Below are positions 8,018-16,009 of a DNA stretch of 49,372 bases, piece after piece. A model generated the notes under the pieces. It saw nothing but the letters and a program-made list of their open reading frames with translations. It was not told where the DNA came from and did no database searches. Origin of the DNA: Verrucomicrobiaceae bacterium E54 (GTDB lineage Bacteria > Verrucomicrobiota > Verrucomicrobiia > Verrucomicrobiales > Akkermansiaceae); the NCBI GenBank assembly GCA_022548915.1, contig JAKZES010000041.1, forward strand, positions 1 through 49,372, given 5' to 3'. The position numbers were made by a program, and so were the translations under genes. Position 1 is the first letter of the stretch. Each line of letters starts with the position of its first letter.

Positions 8018-9337
8018 ATGAGAACAACGCCCATGTTTCCCCGCCGCCGGTTTCTGCAGTCCTGCGCCATCGCCGCGGCTCCCATGGTCCTGCCCGCGCG
8101 CCTTTTCGGCGCGGAGGCGCCGTCCCGCACGCTCAACGTGGCCGTCGCCGGGGCCGGTGGACGCAGTCGTTCGCACGTCGCCGACTTCTCCCGAATCCCC
8201 GGCGTGCGGGTGGTCGCGGTCTGCGACATCTGGCCGCTGAGGACGATGGAGCGAAAGGCGGAGGTCGACCGACAAAACGGCGACACCCACTGCAAGACCT
8301 ACCACGACTACCGGGAGATGATGGCCGACCCCGAAGTCGATGTCGTCAGCATCGCCGCTCCGGACCACTGGCACGCGCTGATGGCGGTCGAGGCGGCCAA
8401 CCACGGCAAGCATCTCTATCTCGAGAAGCCCTTCGCCTACTCGATCGAGGAGGGGCGGGCGGTGGTCGAGGCGGTGAAACGCAACGCGGTGCTGCTGCAG
8501 CACGGCACCCAGCAGCGGTCGACCCGCTACTTCCAGCGCGCGACCTGGCTGGCGAAGCACGGCTTCCTCGGCGAGATCGAGAAGGTCTATGCGATCTCCC
8601 CGGTCGGACACATCGGGGGGGATCCGACCGACACCCGCATGCCGGAGGGCTACGACTACGATTTCTTCACCGGCCCGGCCCCCCGGACGCCGTTCTTCCG
8701 CGAGCTGGCGATCCGCAAGGGAACGCCCGGCTGGTACTTCACCTCGGCCTTCGGTGGCGGCTGGGTGACGGCCTGGGGAAGCCACCACGTCGACTCGGCG
8801 CAGTTCGCGCTGGGCAAGGACCATGAGGCGCCGGTGAAGGTCGAGGCGCGCGGCAAATATCCCGAGACCGGCATCTTCGACACCTGCCACTCGTGGCATT
8901 CCGAGATCACCTACGCCGATGGAAAGAAGATCATCTACCTCACGCAGGATCGCCCGGAGTGCCCGAAGGTGCCCGGCGAAATCGTGGTGGTCGGCAAGAA
9001 GGGCTGGGTGGCCGCGACCCGCGGCAAGGTCTGGTCGAATCCGCCCCATCTCGTCGAAAGAAGCTGGCCGAAGGACGACCCGGAGCTGCAACTGCTCGAC
9101 CGCGGCGGCCAGGCGGAGCACTTCCGCAGCCTGATCGATGCGATCCGGGACGGCTCCCGGCTGACCGCGCCGGTGGAGACCGGGCACCTATCGACGACGC
9201 TTTGCCACCTGACCCAGATCGGCATCGACGTGCAGCGGCCGCTGCGCTGGGACGGGAAGACGGAATCGATCATCGATGACGCCCAGGCCAACCGCCTGCG
9301 GGGCCGGCCGATGCGCAATCCCTGGAAGCTGGCATGA
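8018..9337 (+). CDS. Tat-exported Gfo/Idh/MocA family oxidoreductase
   Basis: A second exported Gfo/Idh/MocA oxidoreductase of 439 aa. The leader MFPRRRFLQSCAIAAAPMVL carries the twin-arginine motif, followed by an AxA-like cleavage region. The Rossmann strand is VAVAGAGGRSRSH. Here the EKP motif is canonical (LYLEKPFAYSIEEGRA), unlike the neighbour at 6604. The substrate domain includes GWVTAWGSHHVDSAQFALG with paired His residues. It lies 79 bp after the previous gene, and its stop overlaps the next ATG (ATGA), indicating translational coupling to the HEAT-ThuA gene. The role is probably oxidation or isomerisation of an unusual sugar; the substrate is unknown. Confidence 0.92.
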   Translation: MRTTPMFPRRRFLQSCAIAAAPMVLPARLFGAEAPSRTLNVAVAGAGGRSRSHVADFSRIPGVRVVAVCDIWPLRTMERKAEVDRQNGDTHCKTYHDYREMMADPEVDVVSIAAPDHWHALMAVEAANHGKHLYLEKPFAYSIEEGRAVVEAVKRNAVLLQHGTQQRSTRYFQRATWLAKHGFLGEIEKVYAISPVGHIGGDPTDTRMPEGYDYDFFTGPAPRTPFFRELAIRKGTPGWYFTSAFGGGWVTAWGSHHVDSAQFALGKDHEAPVKVEARGKYPETGIFDTCHSWHSEITYADGKKIIYLTQDRPECPKVPGEIVVVGKKGWVAATRGKVWSNPPHLVERSWPKDDPELQLLDRGGQAEHFRSLIDAIRDGSRLTAPVETGHLSTTLCHLTQIGIDVQRPLRWDGKTESIIDDAQANRLRGRPMRNPWKLA

Positions 9338-11745
9338 AGCTCGAAGCACCTCGGATGATGAAACTGTTTTTCCTTTTCCTGACCTGCGGCGCGCTGGCCG
9401 CCGCGGAGCTTGGAGACGCGCTGAAGAACTTCGCCACCTACAAGCATGGCGACTCGAAGAAGGTTCTGCACGAGGCAAGGATGGGCGCGTTCCGCGGGGC
9501 CGACGACCCGGTGAGGCGGGCGAAGCACGAACAACTGCTGCTCGAATTTGTGCAATCGGAGGCGACCCTGGCAGCGCGGCGCGAGGCCTGCCTGTGGCTC
9601 AGTGACCTGGCGACCGAGGCGAGCGTTCCGGTGCTGAAGACACTCGTGGCGGACGAAGATTTTTCCGACCTCGCCCGGGCGGCGCTGGACGCGCTGGGGG
9701 AGCGGTCGGCTGCCGGCGCGGCGGCGACCAGCCGGACCGGCCGTTTCAAGGCGGAGGTGATGTCCTCGGATGACCCGGTCGGGGTCCTGACCAGGGCATG
9801 GCTCGGCGACGACGAGACCCTGGCGCGGGCGGCCATGGAGGTGGTCGCCGGGGGAGTGGCCGCGAACAAGGCCTGCGAGTGGCTCGGCGCAAACATCACG
9901 AAGCTCGGCACGGCGCGCCAGGTGGTGGCGATGAACGTGCTGCTGCGCCTGGATGCACCGGAGAAGGTCGAGGTGATTCGCCATCTTTCGAGCGAAGGTG
10001 GCGGCCATGCCAAACTGGCGGCGATCCGGCAGCTCGGAACGGTGGGTCGCGATGAGGACCTTGAACGGCTGTTCGAGTGGGCCGGCGCGGCGGAAGAGAC
10101 CATGGCCGCCGCCGCCCGGGACGGGCTGCTTGCCGCGCCAGAGGGAGTGCTGGAGGCGCTTTTACAAGGCGCCTTGCGGAGCGACCGCCCCGACCGGCAG
10201 GCCAGGGCCATCGAATTGGCCGCGGCGAGAGGCACCACCGCCTGCGTCGATCAACTTCTCGGGGTGGTCGGCGACGAGAACAACCCGAACCGCAAGGCCG
10301 CCGCGGCCGCCCTCGGAATGGCATCGCCGCCGGAAGCCTTCGATCAGGTGATGCAGGCCTTCACTTCTGCCGAAGGCTCGCCGGTCGAGAAAGACCTGCA
10401 GGCCTCGGTGTGGACCCTGGCGCGCCGCCAGGCCGACTACGCAAAGGCGGCGACCCGACTGAGGGCCCGGGGTGGCGAATCATCCGCGGGAGTCCGGAAA
10501 GCATTGGAGTCGATGGCGAACCGTCTGGAGACGCTCAAGCCGGAGGCACCGCTCGATCCGATGGGTGGGCCGCCTCAATCCGGCAGGCCATCCGGAGGTT
10601 TCCTGCCGCCGGGAAAGTTTGATGCGGACACACCAAGCCGGTTCGAGGTGGCTGCCTACCTGGACTGTGGACCCCGGGCCACGATCCAGCAGGGAGGCGT
10701 GACCCTCGAGTGCCTGAACGGCCGCGACTGGAACAGCGGGCCGGGCACCGATCCCTCGATGTCGGTGGCCTTTGCCGCGGAGTCGCTCGACTTCTCGGTC
10801 CGTGGCCTGCTCCCCGATACCGACTACGTGCTCGGCATGACCTGGTGGGATGTCGACGGGAACGGCCGCCGGCAGGCCCTGGACATCAACGGCCGAGAGG
10901 TGCTTCCCGACACGCGGGCGGTGGCCTGGGACGAGGGCAAGCCGACACCGGTGCGGATCCGCTTCGCCCTGCTTCCCGGGCAGCTTGTCGATGGATCGCT
11001 GAAACTCAGCATCCGCAAGCTTGCCGGCCCGAACGCGGTGTGCAGCGAGCTGTGGATCATGAAGCGAAGCGGGACGGCCGCAGACAAGCAGGTGCTGCTC
11101 GTCTCCGGCCAGGACTTCCCCGGGCATCACTGGCGCAAGACCGGCCCGGTGATGGCCGGGATCATCGAGGAGGATCCGCGGATGGAGGTGACGATTTGCG
11201 AAACTCCCTACGCGCTCGGCCTCACCCAACTCGACACCTACGACGTGATCTTCCTGCACTTCAAGAACTACGGGGGCCCGCTGCCATCCACCCCGGCGAT
11301 GCACCAAAACCTCGACCGCCATGTGCGCGGCGGCGGGGGCATGTGCCTTTCCCACTTCGCCTGCGGGGCGATGGAGGAATGGCCGGAGTTCGTGGAGCTT
11401 GCCGGGCGCGTCTGGAACGGCGAGGGGCACGACAAGCGCGGCCCGTTCACGGTGCGGGTGGTCGACCCGCAACACCCGGTGACGCGCGGACTCGGGGACT
11501 TCGTGACCGACGACGAACTCTACTTCTGCCTCAAGGGAACCGCGGAGATCCACCTGCTTTGCGACGCCTACTCGAAGGTGAAGAAGTCCCCGCAGCCGCA
11601 GGCCTTCGCCTTCGAACCTGGCAGCGGGCGGGTCTTCCTCTGCACGCTCGGGCATGACGTTGAGGCCTACGCCGCCTCCGGAGTCCGGCAACTCTACCGG
11701 CAGGCGACCGCGTGGGCCGCCGGCTTGAAATCCCCAAACCCATGA
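9334..11745 (+). CDS. Secreted HEAT-repeat protein with C-terminal ThuA-like domain
   Basis: A large secreted protein (803 aa; start at 9334, or at 9355/9358 just before the hydrophobic leader MKLFFLFLTCGALAAAE). Residues about 40-400 are degenerate HEAT-like helical repeats. Residues about 445-580 form a beta-rich domain (FEVAAYLDCGPRATIQQGG...). Residues about 590-800 are a ThuA-like glutamine-amidotransferase fold (LLVSGQDFPGHHWRKTGPVM, YDVIFLHFKNYGG, GGGMCLSHFACGAMEEW, HPVTRGLGDF). ThuA proteins are linked to disaccharide metabolism, but their chemistry is unsettled. No CxxCH heme motif is present, although related verrucomicrobial proteins are often fused to cytochrome c. It overlaps both neighbours by 4 bp. 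Confidence 0.88.
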   Translation: MKLEAPRMMKLFFLFLTCGALAAAELGDALKNFATYKHGDSKKVLHEARMGAFRGADDPVRRAKHEQLLLEFVQSEATLAARREACLWLSDLATEASVPVLKTLVADEDFSDLARAALDALGERSAAGAAATSRTGRFKAEVMSSDDPVGVLTRAWLGDDETLARAAMEVVAGGVAANKACEWLGANITKLGTARQVVAMNVLLRLDAPEKVEVIRHLSSEGGGHAKLAAIRQLGTVGRDEDLERLFEWAGAAEETMAAAARDGLLAAPEGVLEALLQGALRSDRPDRQARAIELAAARGTTACVDQLLGVVGDENNPNRKAAAAALGMASPPEAFDQVMQAFTSAEGSPVEKDLQASVWTLARRQADYAKAATRLRARGGESSAGVRKALESMANRLETLKPEAPLDPMGGPPQSGRPSGGFLPPGKFDADTPSRFEVAAYLDCGPRATIQQGGVTLECLNGRDWNSGPGTDPSMSVAFAAESLDFSVRGLLPDTDYVLGMTWWDVDGNGRRQALDINGREVLPDTRAVAWDEGKPTPVRIRFALLPGQLVDGSLKLSIRKLAGPNAVCSELWIMKRSGTAADKQVLLVSGQDFPGHHWRKTGPVMAGIIEEDPRMEVTICETPYALGLTQLDTYDVIFLHFKNYGGPLPSTPAMHQNLDRHVRGGGGMCLSHFACGAMEEWPEFVELAGRVWNGEGHDKRGPFTVRVVDPQHPVTRGLGDFVTDDELYFCLKGTAEIHLLCDAYSKVKKSPQPQAFAFEPGSGRVFLCTLGHDVEAYAASGVRQLYRQATAWAAGLKSPNP

Positions 11746-12623
11746 ATTCCACGATGAAGATTTCCTTCCACACCGACGCCTTCAACACCTCCTTCAAGGA
11801 CTTCCAGCACTGTGTCGACTGGGCCGAGAAGAACGACGTGCACTGGATCGAGTGCGGACTGATCGACGGGGTCAGCTGGATCCACGGTCTCGGCTACCAG
11901 CCGCACGTGGCACTCTACGAGGACCCGCTGATGCTCAGGAACCGGATGGCGAAACAGGGGGTGGCCTTCTCGCAGGTCGATGCCGCCTTTCCGCTATCCG
12001 GCGTGGATGGCCCGACCTACGGCGTGCCCTACGTGCTGAAGACCCTGCCGTGGGCGAAACTCGCGGGCTGCGAGCGCATCGCGACCACCGACGGTCTGCA
12101 CCGGCCGGAAGGACTTTCCGACGAGGATGCGATGGAGATGATGAAGCGCCAGTATGCGCAGATCCTCGAGGTGGCCGAGGCCTACGAGATCACCATCAAC
12201 ATCGAGGTCCATGGCTACTTCACCACCAAGCCCGAGATGCTCGAGCGGATGCTCGACTTCGTCGACAGCGATTTCCTGCGGCTGAACTTCGACACCGGCA
12301 ACAGCTTTATCGCCGGCCAGGATCCGGTGGCGTTCTGCGAGCGCTTCAAGGACAAGATCAGTCACGTCCACGTGAAGGACGTGAGCGAATCGCTCGCCGC
12401 GATCGCCCGCGGTGGACAGACCGGCATCGCGCTAAGCCACTGCTCGGTGGGCGAGGGTGCCAACGCGGACAACATCAAGCGCTGCCTGGAGATCCTGCGG
12501 GACCATGGATTCGACGGCCACCTCAGCATCGAGTGCGAGGGACAGGGCGGTCCGCTGCTGGAGAAGTCGCTGCACTGGTTGCGCGGCACATTGAAGGAAC
12601 TCGAAATCGCGGAGGAACGCTGA
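11742..12623 (+). CDS. Sugar phosphate isomerase/epimerase (xylose isomerase-like TIM barrel)
   Basis: A 293-aa TIM-barrel enzyme of the AP-endonuclease-2/xylose isomerase-like superfamily, expected to isomerise or epimerise a sugar or keto-sugar with a divalent metal. Candidate metal ligands are the Glu in INIEVHGYFTT, the Asp and Asn in LNFDTGNSF, the His residues in HVHVKDV, and the Glu in LSIECEGQGG. There is no signal peptide, so it is cytoplasmic even though the three genes upstream encode exported proteins. The ATG overlaps the previous stop (ATGA); an ATG at 11754 would give MKISFHTDAFN and is a reasonable alternative. Its position with two Gfo/Idh/MocA genes suggests a sugar-conversion pathway. 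Confidence 0.9.
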   Translation: MNSTMKISFHTDAFNTSFKDFQHCVDWAEKNDVHWIECGLIDGVSWIHGLGYQPHVALYEDPLMLRNRMAKQGVAFSQVDAAFPLSGVDGPTYGVPYVLKTLPWAKLAGCERIATTDGLHRPEGLSDEDAMEMMKRQYAQILEVAEAYEITINIEVHGYFTTKPEMLERMLDFVDSDFLRLNFDTGNSFIAGQDPVAFCERFKDKISHVHVKDVSESLAAIARGGQTGIALSHCSVGEGANADNIKRCLEILRDHGFDGHLSIECEGQGGPLLEKSLHWLRGTLKELEIAEER

Positions 12624-12718
12624 GCAGCACCGATGCCGGTTGCCGGGCCGAACCTCCTCCCCCGCCCCGCAAATCCCGGCAATCGCTGCGCATCGCCTGC
12701 GTATTCATGAGTCATTGC

Positions 12719-12735
12719 TTGTGAATGAGTCACAA
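12719..12735. promoter_or_regulatory. CRP/FNR-type palindrome upstream of the redox operon
   Basis: TTGTGAATGAGTCACAA is an inverted repeat (TTGTGA / TCACAA around five bases) in an AT-rich island 18 bp before the ATG at 12754. The octamer ATGAGTCA occurs at 12707 and again at 12725, an 18-bp direct repeat overlapping the palindrome. Arm sequence resembles CRP-family half-sites (TGTGA/TCACA), but the spacer is one base shorter than in Escherichia coli CRP sites. Its role as an operator is inferred. Confidence 0.4.
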
Positions 12736-12753
12736 AAATCCGAGGATCCTTCC

Positions 12754-14172
12754 ATGACCGCTTTTCGGTCGTGGCCGACTTTGCTCGCGCCGCTCGCTTT
12801 CGCGCTGCTGGCGGGGGGTCTGCTTGTCTTCGCCTTTCGTGGTGGGCCGGATGAGGTTTCGCTCCGGATTCCGGCGGCAGGGCGGAAGGACGCGGCCGCG
12901 TTGAGCGGACCCTCTCCGCTCGAGTCCGGGACCACCACCGCGGGTCCGGGTATTGCCGCGGAACTGCCGGGCTCATGGCCGGGCTTTCGTGGTGCGGGCC
13001 TCGATGCCATCTCACCGGAGCGCATCCCGCTGCTCGACTCGTGGCCGGAGGAAGGACCGCCGCAGCAGTGGTCGGTGGCCGTCGGCGAAGGCTACGCCGG
13101 GCCGGCGATCCATGCGGGGCGCGTCTACCTGATGGACTACGACCGTGAAGCGCAGGCCGATGCCTTGCGCTGCCTGTCGCTCGCCGACGGGCGCGAAATC
13201 TGGCGCTTCTCCTACCCGGTCGCGGTCAAGCGCAACCACGGCATGTCCCGCACGGTGCCCGCGGTTGCGGGCGATGCGGTCGTGGCGCTCGGTCCGATGG
13301 GCCACGTGAGTTGCGTCGATGCCGCCACCGGCGAGTTCCGCTGGGGCGCCGACCTGGTGCGCGACCACGGCACCGAGATCCCACCCTGGTATGCCGGCCA
13401 GTGTCCGCTGGTCGATGGCGACCGGGTGATCCTCGCACCGGCCGGCAGGCCGCCCGACGGCCCCCTGCTCTGCGCCCTCGACCTCCCCACCGGCGAAACC
13501 CTGTGGAGCACCCCGAACACACTCTCCTGGAAAATGACCCACGCCTCGATCGCGGTCGCCGAGATCGAAGGGGTCCGGACCTACGTTTACTGCGGTCACC
13601 GCGGCGTGGCCGGCATTTCCGCCGAAGATGGCACCCTGCTGTGGAGCACCCCGGAATGGCGGATCAGCCTGGCCACCGTGCCGACCCCGGTGCCGCTGCC
13701 CGACGGGCGGCTGTTCCTGTCCGGAGGTTACAAGGCCGGCAGCCTGATGCTGCAGGTCCGCTCGGGAACCGAGGGTTGGAAAAGCGAACCGCTGTTCCGC
13801 CTCGACGACGATGCCTTCGGCGCGACCCAGCAGACCCCCATCTGGTATGAGGATCACCTGTTCGGTGTGCGGCCGGACGGGGAGCTGGTGTGTCTCGACC
13901 CCGACGGCAGCGTGCTCTGGAGCAGCGGTCCCTCGCACCGCTTCGGGCTCGGACCCTTCCTGATCGCCGACGGCAAGCTGCTGGTGATGGACGACCACGG
14001 TGAACTCACCATGGCGGCGGCATCGAACGAGCGCTTCGAAATGCTGGCCCGGGCCAAGGTGCTCGACGGCCACGATTCGTGGGCCCCGATGGCGATCGCC
14101 GGCGGCCTGCTCATCGTCCGCGACCTGACCGAAATGCGCTGCCTCGATCTTCGCCTCGATCCTTCCCCATGA
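12754..14172 (+). CDS. Membrane-anchored PQQ-like beta-propeller protein
   Basis: First gene of the redox operon, 472 aa. Residues about 8-28 form one transmembrane or uncleaved signal segment (LAPLAFALLAGGLLVFAF). The rest is a PQQ-like (BamB-type) beta-propeller with recurring blade phrases such as GREIWRFSYPV, TGEFRWGADLV, TGETLWSTPN, DGTLLWSTPE and GSVLWSSGPS. It opens with WPGFRGAGLDAISPE, a signature of planctomycete/verrucomicrobial propellers. I see no quinoprotein-dehydrogenase catalytic features, so I read it as a periplasmic binding or scaffold protein. I chose the ATG at 12754; a GTG at 12721 lies inside the palindrome. Its stop overlaps the next ATG (ATGA). Confidence 0.88.
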   Translation: MTAFRSWPTLLAPLAFALLAGGLLVFAFRGGPDEVSLRIPAAGRKDAAALSGPSPLESGTTTAGPGIAAELPGSWPGFRGAGLDAISPERIPLLDSWPEEGPPQQWSVAVGEGYAGPAIHAGRVYLMDYDREAQADALRCLSLADGREIWRFSYPVAVKRNHGMSRTVPAVAGDAVVALGPMGHVSCVDAATGEFRWGADLVRDHGTEIPPWYAGQCPLVDGDRVILAPAGRPPDGPLLCALDLPTGETLWSTPNTLSWKMTHASIAVAEIEGVRTYVYCGHRGVAGISAEDGTLLWSTPEWRISLATVPTPVPLPDGRLFLSGGYKAGSLMLQVRSGTEGWKSEPLFRLDDDAFGATQQTPIWYEDHLFGVRPDGELVCLDPDGSVLWSSGPSHRFGLGPFLIADGKLLVMDDHGELTMAAASNERFEMLARAKVLDGHDSWAPMAIAGGLLIVRDLTEMRCLDLRLDPSP

Positions 14173-14399
14173 AACCCACCCTCACCCGCCGCGAAATGGT
14201 CCGCCGCAGCCTTCGCTACGGAGGACTCGGGGCCGTCGGTGGCGTCGCCGCATGGCTGGGTGCCCGCTCGCTGAAAGGCGAATGCCGCACCCGGGGCCCC
14301 TGCGGCGGCTGTCCGCTTTTCGATGGCTGTGCGCTGCCAAAGGCAGAATCGGCCAAGCATGCGGGCATCCCCCGGACGTATCCTTCCGACGATGGCTGA
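14169..14399 (+). CDS. Small twin-arginine-leader peptide with a four-cysteine motif
   Basis: A 76-aa protein with no family I recognise. The N-terminus has a twin-arginine-type leader (LTRREMVRRSLRYGGLGAVGGVAAWLG), followed by the compact cluster CRTRGPCGGCPLFDGC (spacing C-x5-C-x2-C-x5-C). The cluster could hold an iron-sulfur centre or another metal on the outer face of the membrane. The gene overlaps the propeller gene before it by 4 bp and the propeller gene after it by 8 bp, which argues strongly that it is translated. The Tat leader would be consistent with cofactor loading before export. Confidence 0.75.
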   Translation: MKPTLTRREMVRRSLRYGGLGAVGGVAAWLGARSLKGECRTRGPCGGCPLFDGCALPKAESAKHAGIPRTYPSDDG

Positions 14400-15453
14400 G
14401 CAAAGGTCAGAACCCGATTCGGGTCGTCGCCGGCTGCTGCGGGCGACCCTGTGGGGCGGCGGTCTGGCCGGCCTCGGTGCGCTGGGCGGGATCGGCGTCA
14501 AGCGCCTCACCCAGGACCCCCCGGCCCCGAAGCGTCCACCGCTCGGACCCGAGTTCACCTACGACGTCTCCCGTTTTCAGACCTCCGACCCCGGCCTGAT
14601 CCAATGGCGCGAGCTCAGCCGGTTCCCGAGCGGCCTCGAGCGCCCCCGTAATCTCTGCACCACCCCCGGGGGCCACATCCTCGTCTGCGGCGACGACGGC
14701 ATCCGGCGCTTCGATGCCGACGGCCGGGAGCTCGGGTTCAGCCCGATCCAAGGCCGGGTCCACGCCGTCGCCGTGCTGCCGGACGAAAGCCTGCTCGCCG
14801 GCCTTCCCGACCAGGTGCAGGTGATCGCACCGGACGGCAAGGTCCGCGCCGTTTGGGAACTTGAAGACGTGCTGCCGACCTCGATCGCCGTCGCCGACTC
14901 GCGGATCTTCCTCGCCGATGCCCATGCCCGGGTGATCCGGGTGCTCGATCTCGAAGGGCGCCCGCTCCAAACGATCGGACAACGGGATCCCGACAAGGGC
15001 ATCGAGGGCTTCGTCGTGCCGAGTCCCTACTTCTGCGTCCGTGCTGCACCCGACGGACTGCTGCGCATCGCCAATCCCGGCAAGCACACCATCGAAGCCT
15101 GGACCACCGACGGCGACCTCGAGCTGGCCTGGGGCCGGGCCTCGTTCGCGATCGACGGCTTCTGCGGCTGCTGCAATCCCGTCAGCTTCGCGCTGCTTCC
15201 CGATGGCGGCTATGTGACCGGCGAGAAGGGCCTGCCCCGCGTCAAAACCTACGACGAGTGCGGTGCCTTCACCGGCATCGTCGCCGGCACCGAGTCCTTC
15301 CCGGAGTATGTGCAGGCCACGCAGGCCGGCACACCCGAGGCGGCAAGCGCGGGGATCTACGTGGTGGTCGATGCCGCGGGCCGCGTGCTCATCCTCGACG
15401 CGATCGGCGGCACGGTGCGAATCATGGTTCGAAAGGAGGACGGCGATGGCTGA
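14392..15453 (+). CDS. Tat/membrane-anchored NHL-like beta-propeller protein
   Basis: A 353-aa protein. It starts with a basic twin-arginine-type leader (GRRRLLRATLWGGGLAGLGALGGIG) and continues as an NHL/YncE-like propeller (RPRNLCTTPGGHILVCGDDG, RRFDADGREL, VLDLEGRPLQTIG). A CGCC motif in IDGFCGCCNPVSFALLPDGG is unusual for such propellers and could bind metal or a cluster. It is embedded in the redox operon with 8-bp overlaps on both sides. The likely place is the periplasmic face, docked to the Fe-S membrane protein encoded two genes later. The precise function is unknown. Confidence 0.85.
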   Translation: MAEQRSEPDSGRRRLLRATLWGGGLAGLGALGGIGVKRLTQDPPAPKRPPLGPEFTYDVSRFQTSDPGLIQWRELSRFPSGLERPRNLCTTPGGHILVCGDDGIRRFDADGRELGFSPIQGRVHAVAVLPDESLLAGLPDQVQVIAPDGKVRAVWELEDVLPTSIAVADSRIFLADAHARVIRVLDLEGRPLQTIGQRDPDKGIEGFVVPSPYFCVRAAPDGLLRIANPGKHTIEAWTTDGDLELAWGRASFAIDGFCGCCNPVSFALLPDGGYVTGEKGLPRVKTYDECGAFTGIVAGTESFPEYVQATQAGTPEAASAGIYVVVDAAGRVLILDAIGGTVRIMVRKEDGDG

Positions 15454-16009
15454 GGCCCCCGGAATGAACCGCCGCGCACTGCTCTCGGGCGGCCTTCGCG
15501 GGCTGGGCCTGCTGGGCATCGGCACCGCCACCGGAGCGCTGGCGACTCGCGACAAGCGCGACGACGAGGTGTGGCAGATCGATCCCGACGCCTGCATCCA
15601 GTGCGGTCTGTGCGCCACCGAATGCGTGCTTGAGATCTCCGCGGTGAAGACGGTGCACTCCCATGGCATGTGCGGCTACTGCGAGCTGTGCACCGGCTAC
15701 TTCGAACCCGACCCGGTGAACCTCGACGAGGGTGCCGAGAACCAGCTGTGCCCGACCGGGGCGATCGAGCGGACCTACATCGAACATCCCTACTACGAAT
15801 ACCGTATCAAGCCGGACCTCTGCGTCGGCTGCGGCAAATGCGTCAAGGGCTGCAACATGTTCGGCAACGGCTCGCTCTACCTCCAGGTCAACCACGACCG
15901 CTGTGTCGACTGCAACCGCTGCGCGATCGCCACCGCCTGCCCCGCAGAGGCCTTCCGCCTGGTCCCCCGCTCCGAGCCCTACCTGCTGCGAGGAAAGGAG
16001 GAGGCGTGA
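15446..16009 (+). CDS. Tat-exported polyferredoxin, NapG/MauM-like
   Basis: A 187-aa electron carrier with up to four 4Fe-4S clusters. Cysteine motifs in order are CIQCGLCATEC (about residue 50), CGYCELC with a later LCPTG, CVGCGKCVKGC, and CVDCNRCAIATACP. The N-terminus has an RR-containing leader (MNRRALLSGGLRGLGLLGIG), so export by Tat to the outer membrane face is expected, as for NapG. A strong ribosome-binding site, AAGGAGG, lies at 15433-15439. Its TGA overlaps the GTG start of the NapH-like gene, and NapG-NapH pairs are a known quinol-oxidising unit. It is the probable partner of the membrane Fe-S protein. Confidence 0.92.
   Translation: MAEAPGMNRRALLSGGLRGLGLLGIGTATGALATRDKRDDEVWQIDPDACIQCGLCATECVLEISAVKTVHSHGMCGYCELCTGYFEPDPVNLDEGAENQLCPTGAIERTYIEHPYYEYRIKPDLCVGCGKCVKGCNMFGNGSLYLQVNHDRCVDCNRCAIATACPAEAFRLVPRSEPYLLRGKEEA

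Noticed and set aside
6625-8295. A 556-codon minus-strand frame opposite the exported oxidoreductases
   Set aside because: It is antisense to clear coding sequence and matches no domain.
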